Source: Comamonadaceae bacterium
Lineage (GTDB): Bacteria > Pseudomonadota > Gammaproteobacteria > Burkholderiales > Burkholderiaceae_C
Reading direction: 5' to 3'
DNA length: 50,064 nucleotides
Assembly: GCA_947378785.1 (NCBI GenBank)
Contig: CANCLK010000017.1
Coordinates: 1 to 50,064 of the forward strand
Shown here one piece after another: positions 37,116 to 46,543 of the stretch (the first letter of the stretch is position 1; each line of letters begins with the position of its first letter). The notes below the pieces were generated by a model, which worked only from the letters and a program-made list of their open reading frames with translations, searched no databases and was not told the DNA's origin. The position numbers and the translations under genes are program-made.

Positions 37116-38056
37116 AGACGCACTGTACCTTCAATGCAGCTCACCGCATGCCCACCGACCCAAACCTGCCCGGTGGCATCGCGGTGAATGTGGACTTGAC
37201 CGATGCGTCCGATGCAGACGCCTTGCGAGGCGAGGTAGCGCTCTGGCAAGTGCCCTTCACCGATCAACCACTGCGCAAGACTCGCATTCAGACTGCCGGT
37301 GACCGGGTCTTCGTTGATGCCGGTGGCGGCGCAAAAGGCGCGTACTTCAAGCTGCGGCGTTTCAGCTGCCGTCAACTTGATGGACTGAGTGTCTGCCGTT
37401 GTGAACGCAGCCGCCTCGCGGTTGATGCGTCCAATCAGCGGAGGTGCGTTGGCGCTGTCATCTGCATAAATGCCGGCGACACCGACTTTGATTTGAAGCT
37501 TGAGCAGCGCCGCATGGTCGGGCGTGAGCTGCAGAACGGTCGCCGGGGAATCGAGCAAAAGGCCCAGAAAAACTGGGCCGTTGTCGAGCCGCTGTGCCGC
37601 CAAAATCTGTTGCGCATGAAGCCCCAAAGCCTCAGCCACTGCGTCGAGCAACTCGCGAGCTGGCTGGCTACGGCGCAGGGGTGGTGCGGCAAAAGCCAAG
37701 CGTTCCGGGCGCTTGGAACCGCGTTGAATCGTCACCAATCCGAGCGCACATTGCTGCACCACTTGCCCCGCCGTGTGCGATTTTCCTCCGGCTTCCAGCC
37801 AAGCATGACAGCTGCCCAGAGTTGGGTGGCCGGCAAACGGCAACTCACCCCCCGGCGTGAAAATTCGAACACGGTAGTCTGCAGCCGTGTCGGTTGGCGG
37901 CAGTAGAAAAGTGGTTTCCGACAGGTTGGTCCAGCGCGCAAAACGCTGCATGGTGTCGTCGCTGATGCCATCACCGTCCAGCACCACGGCCAGCGCGTTG
38001 CCGAGGTAGGCCTCGTCTGTGAAGACGTCGACTTGTTTGAAGCGGCGGGAGCGCAT
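37112..38056 (-). CDS. PhzF family isomerase
   Basis: A 314-residue protein of the PhzF/diaminopimelate-epimerase-like fold with two mirrored halves. The start KQVDVFTDEAYLGNALAVVLDGDGI is typical. The catalytic Glu47 is in NLSETTF, equivalent to Glu45 of Pseudomonas PhzF. GGELPFAGHPTLGSCHAWLE and NEDPVTGSLNASLAQWL are the two conserved glycine-rich segments. No other phenazine genes are present, so the role is likely a general isomerisation. It is preceded by the GST gene (20-base gap) and overlaps the VOC gene. Confidence 0.92.
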   Translation of the reverse strand: MRSRRFKQVDVFTDEAYLGNALAVVLDGDGISDDTMQRFARWTNLSETTFLLPPTDTAADYRVRIFTPGGELPFAGHPTLGSCHAWLEAGGKSHTAGQVVQQCALGLVTIQRGSKRPERLAFAAPPLRRSQPARELLDAVAEALGLHAQQILAAQRLDNGPVFLGLLLDSPATVLQLTPDHAALLKLQIKVGVAGIYADDSANAPPLIGRINREAAAFTTADTQSIKLTAAETPQLEVRAFCAATGINEDPVTGSLNASLAQWLIGEGHLPERYLASQGVCIGRIGQVHIHRDATGQVWVGGHAVSCIEGTVRL

Positions 38057-38076
38057 GGCGGACTTTGAACGAGCGT

Positions 38077-38712
38077 TCAGCTCAGCGCCATGTCGAGCAC
38101 GCCGGTGCTGGCTTGCCGCCCACTGACCACTTGAAACCAGCGCTCAATATGGGGTCGGCTTTCACGTTGCTGCGGCAAGCCGAACCAGCGATGCACATCA
38201 CAACCCAGTGGAATATCGGCCATGGTGAAATGATCGCCGGCCATGAAGGCGTGGCGACCCAAGTGGGTGTCCAGCACGGCCATGAGGGATTCAACAGCTG
38301 CATTCGACTCCGCAATGGCGCTCGGGTTGCGTTGCTCCGGGGCGGTTCGGATCAGCTGCCAAAATCCTGTGCGACTGGCTGGGTTCAGGGTGGTCTGTTG
38401 CCAATCCATCCACTGTTCGGCCACAAAGCGCTCACGCAAAGAGGTCGGGTACAACTGCCCAGGTGAATGCTTGGCGCACAGGTAGCGCACGATCACATTC
38501 GACTCCCACAACGTGAAGTCTTCGTCCTCAATCACCGGCACGGTCGAGTTCGGATTCAGGCGCATGTACTCGGGCGTTTTCACCACGCCAAATTTTCCAC
38601 CGGCTTCGGTGCGCTGAAAGTCCAGACCGAGCTCTTGCGCGGTCCAGACGACTTTTTTGACATTGATGGAGCTCATGCGGCCCCAAATTTTCAAAGTGTT
38701 GGCGGTGCTCAT
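38077..38712 (-). CDS. Glutathione S-transferase family protein
   Basis: A 211-residue cytosolic GST. The N-terminal thioredoxin-fold domain starts LKIWGRMSSINVKKVVWTAQELGLDFQRTE and includes the glutathione-binding NPNSTVPVIEDEDFTLWESNVIVRYL (cis-Pro and ESN). The helical C-terminal domain contains the DHFTMADIPLG capping motif. The ATG at 38712 (MSTANTLKIW) is chosen, with AAGGA about 8 bases upstream; an in-frame start six codons earlier touches the receptor gene end. It belongs to the receptor-GST-PhzF-VOC operon and may detoxify or isomerise a substrate taken up by that receptor. Confidence 0.9.
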   Translation of the reverse strand: MSTANTLKIWGRMSSINVKKVVWTAQELGLDFQRTEAGGKFGVVKTPEYMRLNPNSTVPVIEDEDFTLWESNVIVRYLCAKHSPGQLYPTSLRERFVAEQWMDWQQTTLNPASRTGFWQLIRTAPEQRNPSAIAESNAAVESLMAVLDTHLGRHAFMAGDHFTMADIPLGCDVHRWFGLPQQRESRPHIERWFQVVSGRQASTGVLDMALS

Positions 38713-38726
38713 GGACAGTCCTTGCA

Positions 38727-39734
38727 TCACTGCTCGAGCTTGAGGTTGGCGTCTTTCACCAGCTTCTCAAACTTGACGCTTTCGGCGCGCACGTAGGTGG
38801 CGAATTCAGTCGGCGAATTTTTGGGAACGGCCAGATTGTCGGCATCGAAGCGCGCCCGAATATCGGGGCTGGCCAAGAGGGTGTTGACATCATGGTTCAG
38901 GCTGTCGATGACGGATGCTGGCGTACCTGCCGGTGCAAACAAGCCGCCCCACAGCGTGTAGCTGAAGCCAGGCAAGCCTGATTCAGCAATGGTGGGCACT
39001 TGCGGCAAGGAGTTCATGCGCTGCGGCGTGGTCACGGCCAGCGCTTTGAGCTTGCCGCCTTTGACTTGCGGTACTGCCGCTGAGGCGCTGCTGAAAAACG
39101 CCTGCAAGCGGCCAGCGATCAGGTCTGACAGCAATGGTCCGACGCCCTTGTAGGGGACATGCACCATGTTGAGTTTCAGGCCCAGACCCAAGGCCACGGC
39201 CGACAGGTGTCCGGGGGTGCCGGCGCCCACCGTACCGTAGCTGAATTCGCCCGGTTTGGCGCGCGCCATTTGAATGAATTCTGCGATCGTGTTGTAGGGC
39301 GCATCAACCGGCGCCAGCATCACCAGCGGGGCATTGCCGATCAGCACCACCGGCATCAGTTCCTTCATGGGGTCGTAGCCCATGTCCTTCATCAACACCC
39401 GGTTGACGGTGATCTCACCCGTTTGACCGAGGAACAAGGTATAGCCGTCATTTTTGGCTTTGGCGGCAAAGCGGGTACCGATGGTGCCGGAAACGCCGGG
39501 TTTGTTGTCGATCAAAACCGCTTGCTTGTACATCGTGCCAAGTCGCTCACCAACGATGCGGGCAAAGGTGTCGCCTTGGCCACCAGGGGCATAGGCGACG
39601 ACGATGGAAATGGGTTTGGCGGGATAAGGGTCGGCGGCGATGGCCTGCGTTCCCAGCAATGCCAAGGGCAACAGCAGGGACAAAGTGCGGATGGGTTCGA
39701 GTGAGCACCAATGCGCTGCGGTGGTTTTATTCAT
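38727..39734 (-). CDS. Bug/TctC-type periplasmic substrate-binding protein, first gene of the GST-PhzF-VOC operon
   Basis: A 335-residue receptor. The signal peptide spans about residues 1–34 (LSLLLPLALLGTQAIAA). Motifs are YPAKPISIVVAYAPGGQGDTFARIVG, IDNKPGVSGTIGTRFAAKAKNDGYT and MGYDPMKELMPVVLIG. The Gln in PGGQGD replaces the usual small residue near the ligand loop. The GST gene follows within 15 bases. Ligand unknown. Confidence 0.92.
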   Translation of the reverse strand: MNKTTAAHWCSLEPIRTLSLLLPLALLGTQAIAADPYPAKPISIVVAYAPGGQGDTFARIVGERLGTMYKQAVLIDNKPGVSGTIGTRFAAKAKNDGYTLFLGQTGEITVNRVLMKDMGYDPMKELMPVVLIGNAPLVMLAPVDAPYNTIAEFIQMARAKPGEFSYGTVGAGTPGHLSAVALGLGLKLNMVHVPYKGVGPLLSDLIAGRLQAFFSSASAAVPQVKGGKLKALAVTTPQRMNSLPQVPTIAESGLPGFSYTLWGGLFAPAGTPASVIDSLNHDVNTLLASPDIRARFDADNLAVPKNSPTEFATYVRAESVKFEKLVKDANLKLEQ

Positions 39735-39811
39735 GGCTGTCTCTGTTGTTGTGATTTTGTGCGGGATCTTGTTTTAGGCGGCCAAAAATTATTGTATGGC
39801 TTGCTCAGGCT

Positions 39812-40423
39812 TTATCGAAGCAGCATCCATCCAGCCGTCAGCACCAGCACCGCCGCCATCACGCGGTTGAACCAGCGCAGGCGTTGACGCGTGCCGTCCG
39901 GTCCCGCCAGCCACTCACGCAGCAGCGAGCCGACCAGCGCATACGCCAGATTGCTGCCAAAGGCGAAGCCCAACATCACCGGCAAGACGATCGCAAAGCG
40001 CCAGCCCGCATCGGCATGACCGGCGACCCAGCCGCTGACAATCGCCAGCGCCAGCATCCAAGCCTTGATGTTCACCATCTGCAAGGCAGCGCCTTGCCAG
40101 AAGCCGATCTGCAGCTTCTGGGCATCGGCTTCACTGAGTTCTTGTGTCGTGGCCAAGCGCCGCGCCAGCCACACCAAGTAAGCCGCGCCCGTCAGCTTCA
40201 TGCCCCAAGCCAGCCAGGGCAGGGCGACGAGCAAGGCGCCCACGCCGAGTGCGCTGAAGGTCAGCAGCAGGCCCCAGCCCAGGGGCACGGCGCAGACAAA
40301 GGGCATGGCGTGGCGCAGGCCGTGGTTGGCCGCCATCGCGGTGGACAGGGCCGTGTTCGGGCCGGGCGTGAAGCTCATGGCCGTGGCTAGCACCAACAAA
40401 GCGATGAATTCGGTGCTTGTCAT
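39812..40423 (-). CDS. LysE family translocator
   Basis: A 203-residue inner-membrane exporter of the LysE/RhtB family with about six helices. The family start is clear: TEFIALLVLATAMSFTPGPNTALSTAMAANHGLRHAMPF. LTGAAYLVWLARRL follows, then QMVNIKAWMLALAIVSGW. Such proteins export amino acids or their analogues by proton exchange; the substrate is unknown. The ATG at 40423 begins the standard N-terminus; the frame is open upstream to 40471, over the repeat region. Confidence 0.9.
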   Translation of the reverse strand: MTSTEFIALLVLATAMSFTPGPNTALSTAMAANHGLRHAMPFVCAVPLGWGLLLTFSALGVGALLVALPWLAWGMKLTGAAYLVWLARRLATTQELSEADAQKLQIGFWQGAALQMVNIKAWMLALAIVSGWVAGHADAGWRFAIVLPVMLGFAFGSNLAYALVGSLLREWLAGPDGTRQRLRWFNRVMAAVLVLTAGWMLLR

Positions 40424-40485
40424 GGATGGATGCTGACTGCATCGTCGTCGCGAGCGCAACCGCGCGGCCACCCTTGCGCCGCCCC

Positions 40486-40561
40486 GTCATGGCGAGCGCA
40501 GCGCGGCCATCCATGACTGCGAATGCGGGCTCCTGGACTGCCACGCTTCGCTCGCAGTGAC
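40486..40561. repeat. REP-like palindromic element, copy A
   Basis: GTCATGGCGAGCG…GGCCATCCAT (40486–40514) and, 19 bases on, TGGACTGCCACGC…CGCAGTGAC (40534–40561) are imperfect inverted complements of each other, giving a hairpin-like element. A more degenerate half-unit precedes it at about 40443–40473. The gene-free stretch 40424–40799 consists mainly of these repeats plus the htpG promoter. Confidence 0.8.
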
Positions 40562-40569
40562 AGATCTTC

Positions 40570-40644
40570 GTCATGGCGAGCGTAGCGCGGCCATCCATTT
40601 TGGTGGTGCGCGTTCATGGACTGCCACGCATCGCTCGCAGAGAC
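40570..40644. repeat. REP-like palindromic element, copy B
   Basis: The same two arms as copy A: GTCATGGCGAGCG (one base changed later in the 29-base arm) at 40570–40598 and TGGACTGCCACGC…CGCAGAGAC at 40617–40644. Tandem with copy A in the same orientation. Confidence 0.8.
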
Positions 40645-40763
40645 GGGATTGATGCGCTTGCGGTGGCAGGATTTTGGAGTTGGCATGGGCTCGACTTTAG
40701 CCTGCTGAGCCAGACCATCCCCAGAGTTTTCTAGAATCAGGGTTTGTGCTGAAGCCGACAGCT

Positions 40764-40792
40764 CTTGAATTAATCCGACATCAACCCCACTA
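40764..40792 (+). promoter_or_regulatory. Heat-shock (sigma-32) type promoter of htpG
   Basis: CTTGAAT (40764–40770), 14-base spacer, CCCCACTA (40785–40792). This matches the sigma-32 consensus CTTGAAA-N(11–16)-CCCCATnT closely. Expected transcription start is at or one to two bases before the ATG at 40800. Confidence 0.75.
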
Positions 40793-40799
40793 TCCATCC

Positions 40800-42689
40800 A
40801 TGCAAAAACAGACTCTCGCTTTCCAAGCCGAAGTAGCCCAGCTGCTTCAACTCGTCACCCACTCGCTGTATTCCAACCCCGATATTTTTCTGCGTGAGTT
40901 GGTTTCCAATGCCTCAGACGCTTGCGACAAGCTGCGTTTTGAGGCGCTGAACGACGCCACGCTGTATGAAAACGTCCCCGAACTCAAAGTGCGTGTGAGC
41001 TTTGACAAGGCCGCCAAGACACTGACCATCGCCGACAACGGCATCGGCCTGTCGCAGCAAGAAGCCATCGACAACCTCGGCACCATCGCCAAAAGCGGCA
41101 CCCGCGACTTTGTCTCCAAACTCTCCGGCGACCAAAAAAGCGACTCGCAGTTGATCGGCCAATTTGGCGTTGGTTTTTATTCGGGCTTCATCGTTGCCGA
41201 CTCCATCACGGTTGAAAGCCGCCGAGCCGGCCTGCCCACCAGCCAAGGCGTACGCTGGAGCAGCACCGGCACGGGTGAGTTTGACGTCAGTGAAATCGAG
41301 CGTGCTGAGCGCGGCAGCAGCGTCATCTTGCACCTGAAAGACGACGCCGTTGACTACCTCAACGCTTGGAAGCTGAAAGGCATCATCAACAAATACTCCG
41401 ACCATATTTCCCTGCCCATCGAGATGGAAAAGGAAGAATGGAAAGAGGGCGAAAACGACCAACCCGGCGGGATGGTGTTCACCGGCGAATGGGAAACCGT
41501 CAACCAAGCTGCGGCACTCTGGTCGCGCGCTAAAAAAGACATCACCCAAGAACAGTACGACGAGTTCTACAAGCAAATCAGCTATGACCACGAAGCGCCG
41601 CTGACCACCACGCACAACCGCGTTGAAGGCGGCACTGAATACACGCAACTGTTGTTCATCCCGGCCAAAGCACCGATGGATTTGTTCAACCGCGAGAAGG
41701 CTGCTGGCGTTAAGTTGTACGTCAAACGCGTCTTCATCATGGACGACGCGCAAGCCCTGCTGCCCAGCTATCTGCGCTTTGTCAAAGGCGTGGTTGACTC
41801 GTCTGACTTGCCGCTGAATGTGTCGCGTGAACTGCTGCAAGAAAGCCGCGCCGTCAAAGCCATTCGCGAAGGCAATACGCGCCGCGTGCTGTCCATGATC
41901 GAAGACTTGGCTGTCAACGAGCCTGAAAAATTCATCGCTTTTTACGCCGAGTTTGGCGCGGTGCTGAAAGAAGGTTTGGGCGAAGACAATGCCAACCGTG
42001 ATCGCCTCGCCAAGCTGCTGCGTTTTGCCAGTTCGACCACGGACTCTGTCACCGTCAGTTTGGCCGACTACAAGGCGCGCATGAAGGCAGGCCAATCCGC
42101 TATTTACTACATCACCGCTGACACGCAAGCCGCCGCCAAGAACAGCCCGCAGCTCGAAATCTTCGGCAAAAAAGGCATTGAAGTGCTGCTCATGACCGAC
42201 CGTGTCGACGAGTGGGCGCTGAACTACCTGAACGAGTTCGACGGTACGCCGATGCAGTCGGTGGCCAAAGGCGCCGTTGACTTGGGTACCCTGCAAGACG
42301 ACGACGAAAAGAAAGCGGCAGAAGACGCACAAACCCAGTTCAAGCCCGTCCTCGACAAGCTCAAAGAAGCGCTGAAAGACAAAGCCAAAGACGTGCGCGC
42401 CACCACCCGCTTGGTCGACTCCGCTGCGTGTCTGGTGGTGCAAGACGGCGACATGTCGACCCAGCTCGCCCGCATGCTCAAGCAAGCCGGCCAGCCTGCG
42501 CCTGAAGTCAAGCCGATCCTCGAAGTCAATGCCCAGCACCCGCTGGCCAAAAAGCTCGAAGCCAGCGTCGACGACGCGCAGTTCGACGACTTGGCCCACA
42601 TCTTGTTTGACCAAGCGCTGCTGTCTGAAGGCGGTTTGCCGGATGACCCTGCGGCGTATGTGCGACGCATCAACGCGCTGCTGGTTTAA
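40800..42689 (+). CDS. htpG: Molecular chaperone HtpG (Hsp90)
   Basis: A 629-residue cytosolic Hsp90. The N-terminal GHKL ATPase domain (1–220) has [28 protein letters not shown], the ATP motif [25 protein letters not shown] and [15 protein letters not shown]. The middle domain contains [41 protein letters not shown], with the conserved catalytic Arg. The C-terminal dimerisation domain ends LHHP-like QHPLAKKL and a hydrophobic tail. The start is fixed by homology; there is no Shine-Dalgarno, and the heat-shock promoter almost touches the ATG. An in-frame upstream start at 40746 would lie inside the promoter. Confidence 0.97.
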   Translation: MQKQTLAFQAEVAQLLQLVTHSLYSNPDIFLRELVSNASDACDKLRFEALNDATLYENVPELKVRVSFDKAAKTLTIADNGIGLSQQEAIDNLGTIAKSGTRDFVSKLSGDQKSDSQLIGQFGVGFYSGFIVADSITVESRRAGLPTSQGVRWSSTGTGEFDVSEIERAERGSSVILHLKDDAVDYLNAWKLKGIINKYSDHISLPIEMEKEEWKEGENDQPGGMVFTGEWETVNQAAALWSRAKKDITQEQYDEFYKQISYDHEAPLTTTHNRVEGGTEYTQLLFIPAKAPMDLFNREKAAGVKLYVKRVFIMDDAQALLPSYLRFVKGVVDSSDLPLNVSRELLQESRAVKAIREGNTRRVLSMIEDLAVNEPEKFIAFYAEFGAVLKEGLGEDNANRDRLAKLLRFASSTTDSVTVSLADYKARMKAGQSAIYYITADTQAAAKNSPQLEIFGKKGIEVLLMTDRVDEWALNYLNEFDGTPMQSVAKGAVDLGTLQDDDEKKAAEDAQTQFKPVLDKLKEALKDKAKDVRATTRLVDSAACLVVQDGDMSTQLARMLKQAGQPAPEVKPILEVNAQHPLAKKLEASVDDAQFDDLAHILFDQALLSEGGLPDDPAAYVRRINALLV

Positions 42690-42712
42690 CGTCGTAACGC
42701 CAGATTGAAACC

Positions 42713-43411
42713 ATGCGCCAAAGACCGAAAATCCTTGCATTTGACATTTTTGGCACGGTGGTCGATTGGCACGGTTCCATCGTTCGCGAGCTGCAGGCGT
42801 TGTACCCGCAAGTCGATGGCAACGCTTTTGCGTTGGCTTGGCGTGCGGGTTATCAGCCAGCCATGCAGCGCGTGCGTTCCGGCGAGTTGGGTTGGGTTCG
42901 CATTGATGAGTTGAACCGGATGATTCTGGATGCGATGTTGCCGACCTTCGGGCTTGAGCATCTGAGCGAGGCCGAGCGGCAACACCTGAACCGTGTCTGG
43001 CATCGGTTGGACCCTTGGCCCGACTGCGTGGCGGGTTTGCTGCTGCTGAAAACCCGCTACACCTTGTGCACGCTGTCCAACGGCAACATCGGTTTGCTCA
43101 CCCACATGGCCAAGCGCGCCGGTTTGCCTTGGGACTGCATCTTGTCAGCCGAAGTTTTTCGGGCCTACAAGCCCGACCCGGCCACCTACCTCGGCGTGGC
43201 GAAGGTGTTCGACGCGACGCCCGAGCAAGTCATGCTCTGCGCCGCGCACCACGATGATTTGGCTGCCGCCCGTGCCTGCGGATTGCAGACGGCGTACATC
43301 GAGCGTCCTTTGGAATTTGGTGCCGCTCAAGTCAAAGATGTATCGCCCAAAGCTGGCAATAACTTTCACGCGCGGGATATGTTGCAGCTGGCTGAGTTGT
43401 TAGGCTGTTGA
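42713..43411 (+). CDS. Haloacid dehalogenase type II (HAD superfamily)
   Basis: A 232-residue HAD hydrolase. The nucleophile Asp11 is in FDIFGTVVDW, motif II is TLSNGN (about 122), the conserved Lys is in RAYKPDPATY (about 153), and the C-terminal acidic motif is AAHHDDLAAARACGL (about 180–194). These fit L-2-haloacid dehalogenases, which hydrolyse short 2-haloacids to 2-hydroxyacids. Many members act on other substrates, so the activity is uncertain. It starts 23 bases after htpG and converges on a LysR gene. Confidence 0.88.
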   Translation: MRQRPKILAFDIFGTVVDWHGSIVRELQALYPQVDGNAFALAWRAGYQPAMQRVRSGELGWVRIDELNRMILDAMLPTFGLEHLSEAERQHLNRVWHRLDPWPDCVAGLLLLKTRYTLCTLSNGNIGLLTHMAKRAGLPWDCILSAEVFRAYKPDPATYLGVAKVFDATPEQVMLCAAHHDDLAAARACGLQTAYIERPLEFGAAQVKDVSPKAGNNFHARDMLQLAELLGC

Positions 43412-43430
43412 ACAGCCCGTCGCTGAGTCG

Positions 43431-44399
43431 TCAGCGTTGTTTCAGCGCTTGGCTGAGGTAATCGATCAACACCCGTGTCCGGTACAGCACCTTGCGATTT
43501 GGATAAAGGATCCAGAGGCCTGGCAGTTCACCGTTCGAATAGACCGACTCGAATTTCGGCAACAGTTCGACCAGTTTCCCGGTGGCCAGATCCTCTTTCA
43601 CCACATTGAAGCTGATTCGCGCAATGCCCATGCCCCGGCGCGCTAGCTCGATCAGCACCAGATGCGTGTCGGTCTCAATGTAAGGCTGTATCGGGTGCGC
43701 GATCAGACGTTTCCCACGGCGGAAAAACCAGTTGGCGGGTTCGTTGGTCGCGTGGACGAGGCAGTCGTGTCGTGACAGATCCTCGACCCGCATCGGTGTG
43801 CCACGTCGTTCGAGATAAGCTGGCGCAGCACACAGTACACGACGAAAAGCATTCACCCGAACGCCGACCACGTTCGCATCCGGCACGCGGCCGGAATGCA
43901 CGGCCAAGTCATAGCCCTCAAGCACCATGCTGACGGGGCTGTCGGTGACGGTGATCGACAGACGAATGTCCGGAAATTCTCGGCAGAAGCTTTCGAGAAT
44001 GGAGGGTAGGTAGACCGTGGCAGCGAAGTGGTTGATCGCGATGCGCACCACGCCAGCGGGTCGTGCCACCAGTGAAGCCAGGTCGTCGCTGACCACCTCG
44101 TAGCTTTCGAGGGTCTGCCGCGCCCAAGCCAGTGCCGTGCGACCGGGCTCGGTGAGCTTCACGCTGCGCGTGGTGCGGTCAAACAGTCGCACCTTGAGTG
44201 CGCGTTCAAGTGCGGCGATCTTGCGGGTGGCCAAGGATGGCGAGCGGTTGCTTTTGCGTGCCGCCGCGGCGATGCTACCGGCCTCCGCGACATCGCTGAA
44301 AAGGCGCAGCAGCTCCATCGTCACCGGCGCTTTCAAAGCGGCGGTTTTATCGGTGCTGGCTGCGGAGGCCTTGCCGGGTGATGCAGTGGATGACTTCAT
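43431..44399 (-). CDS. LysR-type regulator divergent from hyuAB
   Basis: A 322-residue LysR regulator with an extra Ser/Ala/Lys-rich N-terminal tail of about 25 residues before the helix-turn-helix (MELLRLFSDVAEAGSIAAAARKSNRSPSLATRKIAALE; FDRTTRSVKLTEPG). The effector domain starts near VRIAINHFAATVYLP. The class resembles the CrgA/DmlR group. The start is ATG 44399; a TTG at 44429 is possible. If the tail is not translated, Met at the helix-turn-helix start is another option. The divergent position suggests control of the hydantoinase-like operon. TATC-N10-GATA (44432–44449) in the gap is a possible site. Confidence 0.85.
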   Translation of the reverse strand: MKSSTASPGKASAASTDKTAALKAPVTMELLRLFSDVAEAGSIAAAARKSNRSPSLATRKIAALERALKVRLFDRTTRSVKLTEPGRTALAWARQTLESYEVVSDDLASLVARPAGVVRIAINHFAATVYLPSILESFCREFPDIRLSITVTDSPVSMVLEGYDLAVHSGRVPDANVVGVRVNAFRRVLCAAPAYLERRGTPMRVEDLSRHDCLVHATNEPANWFFRRGKRLIAHPIQPYIETDTHLVLIELARRGMGIARISFNVVKEDLATGKLVELLPKFESVYSNGELPGLWILYPNRKVLYRTRVLIDYLSQALKQR

Positions 44400-44491
44400 T
44401 GATGCTGATTTTGCACAGGTAGTAGACAAATTATCAACTTTTTTAGATAGTAATTACCCTCCACAATGAGCCCAACTAAGGAGCTGAAGCG

Positions 44492-46543
44492 ATGCGCTAC
44501 ATGGTTGCGGCCGATACAGGTGGTACGTTCACGGACGTCGCTGTTTACGATGCAGAGGCCGGTCAGGTCCGCTACGGTAAGACGCTCACCAATTACGGTG
44601 ATCTGGTCGAGGGCGCGCTAGACGGACTCAAAGGGACCGACGTGCAGCTCGATCAGGCCCTGCTCTTCAAGCACGGCACCACGCACGTGATCAATACTTT
44701 TATCCAGCGCACCGGTGCCAAGACCGCGTTGCTGGCCACACGCGGTTTTCGCGACACATTGGAGATCGGGCGTGGCAATCGGCCGGTGCCGTTCGCGCTG
44801 GAGTACCGGCGCGACGAGCCGCTGGTGCCGCGCACGCGCCGTTTTGAGGTGGCGGGCCGAATGGATGCCCAAGGCCAAGAGATCGAACCGCTAGACACCG
44901 CTGCGCTGGAACAGTTGGCAGAGGGATTCAAACGCGACGGGATAGAAGCTGTCGCCATCTCGTTCATCAATGCCTACGCCAACCCGGCGCATGAGGAAGC
45001 GGCGACGGCGCTATTGAAACGCTGTCTGCCCGGTGTCTACGTGACGGCGGGCACCCTGCTGACGCGCGAGTGGTTTGAGTACGAGCGCGCATCCACTGCC
45101 GCCGCCAATGCCTACGTTGGCTCTCGCATGGGCAGCTACATCGGCACTTTCGACCAGCGCCTGCGAGAGCGCGGCTTCGCTGGTACTTTTTACATGATGG
45201 GTTCGAACGGCGGCGTGCTGTCGGTGGCTCGTACGCTGGAGCAACCCGTGGCGCTGGTCGAGTCCGGTCCCATTGGCGGTTGTATTGGTGCGGCTGCCTA
45301 CGCCGTGGCGCTCAACATGCCGAAGCTGATCGCCTTTGACATGGGCGGCACCACCGCCAAATGTGCGCTGGTACAAGACGGGCAATTCGACATTCAGCCG
45401 ATCTACTATGTCGGCGGCTACGACCACGGCTTTCCGCTGAAGACGCCGGTGCTCGATATCGTGGAGGTCGGCGCTGGGGGCGGATCGATCGCCTCGGTGG
45501 ATGCGCGCGGCATTTTGAGTGTCGGCCCGCGTAGCGCCGGCTCTGAGCCCGGTCCCGTGGCGTTCGGCCGCGGCGGAACTGAGCCCACCGTGACCGATGC
45601 CAACCTCGCGCTGGGTCGCATCTCGGGCGGCAGCTTCATGAAGGGCAAGCTGCAACTCGATACGGTCGGGGCACGCGCTGCCATCGGCCAGCGCGTCGCT
45701 GCGCCGCTGGGATTCGAAGGCGAACACGGCATCGATGCGGCGGCCCAGGGCATCCTTGATTTAGCGACCACGACCATGGCCACGGCGATCAAAGAGATCA
45801 CGATCGAACGCGGTTACGACGTGCGTGAGTTTGGGTTGTTTGTGTTCGGTGGCGGCGGGCCGCTGTTCGGATCGATCCTCGCGCGTAGCCTGCGCATTCC
45901 TCAGGTTGTGGTGCCGCCGCACCCGGGTAATTTTGCGACGCTAGGGATGCTCATCGCTGGCGCGCGCGTCGATTTGTCGCGCACCGTGGTGACGGCCGCA
46001 ACGGGCCATGCGCTCGATCTGATATGGCCCGCGTTCGTCGAGTTGGAAGACAGTGCGCGTCACACGCTGGAGTCCGAGCTGGGGGCCCAGCAGCTGCGTT
46101 TCGACCGCTCGCTGGAGATGCGCTACCGTGGCCAAAAGCACACGGTACGGGTGCCGTTTGAAGCCGATGTCGATATCGACGCGCTTGTGAAGCGTTTCGA
46201 AATTATCTACAAGCGCCGCTACGGCCACGCCAACAACAATGCAGTGGAGGTGCTGGGTATTCGACTTGGCGCAGAAGCGGATGTGCCGCGCCCCGAACTG
46301 GCCGACCTGATCGGTGAGCAGACCGTGGCCGGGACACCTGAGTCGTCGGGGCGCAGATCGGTCTACTTTCCCGCGCCGTACGGCCGCATCGATGTGCCGG
46401 TGTGGCGCCGTGACACACTTCCGGCCGGTTTTGCACTGGATGGCCCGGCCGTCATTGAAGAATACAGCTCGACCACTGTGTTGCTACCGGGCGACCATGC
46501 CACCGTGGGCAAGCTGGGCGAAATTATCATCAAGTGCTTATGA
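44492..46543 (+). CDS. hyuA: Hydantoinase A/oxoprolinase family protein
   Basis: A 683-residue ATP-dependent protein of the HyuA/acetone-carboxylase-beta/5-oxoprolinase group, which phosphorylates or activates a cyclic amide or ketone with its HyuB partner. ASKHA-fold phosphate loops are visible: ADTGGTFTDVAVYD near the start and AFDMGGTTAKCALV near 280. HGTTHVINTFIQRTGAKTALLATRGFRDTLEIGR and VEVGAGGGSIASVDARG are family signatures. AAGGAG lies about 10 bases before the ATG. The gene is followed by hyuB with overlapping stop and start. The true substrate could be a hydantoin, N-methylhydantoin or an aromatic carbonyl; sequence alone does not decide. Confidence 0.93.
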   Translation: MRYMVAADTGGTFTDVAVYDAEAGQVRYGKTLTNYGDLVEGALDGLKGTDVQLDQALLFKHGTTHVINTFIQRTGAKTALLATRGFRDTLEIGRGNRPVPFALEYRRDEPLVPRTRRFEVAGRMDAQGQEIEPLDTAALEQLAEGFKRDGIEAVAISFINAYANPAHEEAATALLKRCLPGVYVTAGTLLTREWFEYERASTAAANAYVGSRMGSYIGTFDQRLRERGFAGTFYMMGSNGGVLSVARTLEQPVALVESGPIGGCIGAAAYAVALNMPKLIAFDMGGTTAKCALVQDGQFDIQPIYYVGGYDHGFPLKTPVLDIVEVGAGGGSIASVDARGILSVGPRSAGSEPGPVAFGRGGTEPTVTDANLALGRISGGSFMKGKLQLDTVGARAAIGQRVAAPLGFEGEHGIDAAAQGILDLATTTMATAIKEITIERGYDVREFGLFVFGGGGPLFGSILARSLRIPQVVVPPHPGNFATLGMLIAGARVDLSRTVVTAATGHALDLIWPAFVELEDSARHTLESELGAQQLRFDRSLEMRYRGQKHTVRVPFEADVDIDALVKRFEIIYKRRYGHANNNAVEVLGIRLGAEADVPRPELADLIGEQTVAGTPESSGRRSVYFPAPYGRIDVPVWRRDTLPAGFALDGPAVIEEYSSTTVLLPGDHATVGKLGEIIIKCL

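Noticed and set aside
40486..40644. Repeat cluster considered as a CRISPR array
   Set aside because: Only two to three units, no regular unique spacers of constant length, arms are complementary to each other, and no cas genes are present.
40914..42740. A 608-codon open frame on the minus strand over htpG (and a 394-codon one over icd, 22380–23564)
   Set aside because: They lie antisense to strongly conserved genes, show no family motifs, have low-complexity His/Gln/Arg-rich or Val/Phe-rich sequence, and are explained by codon bias of the real genes.
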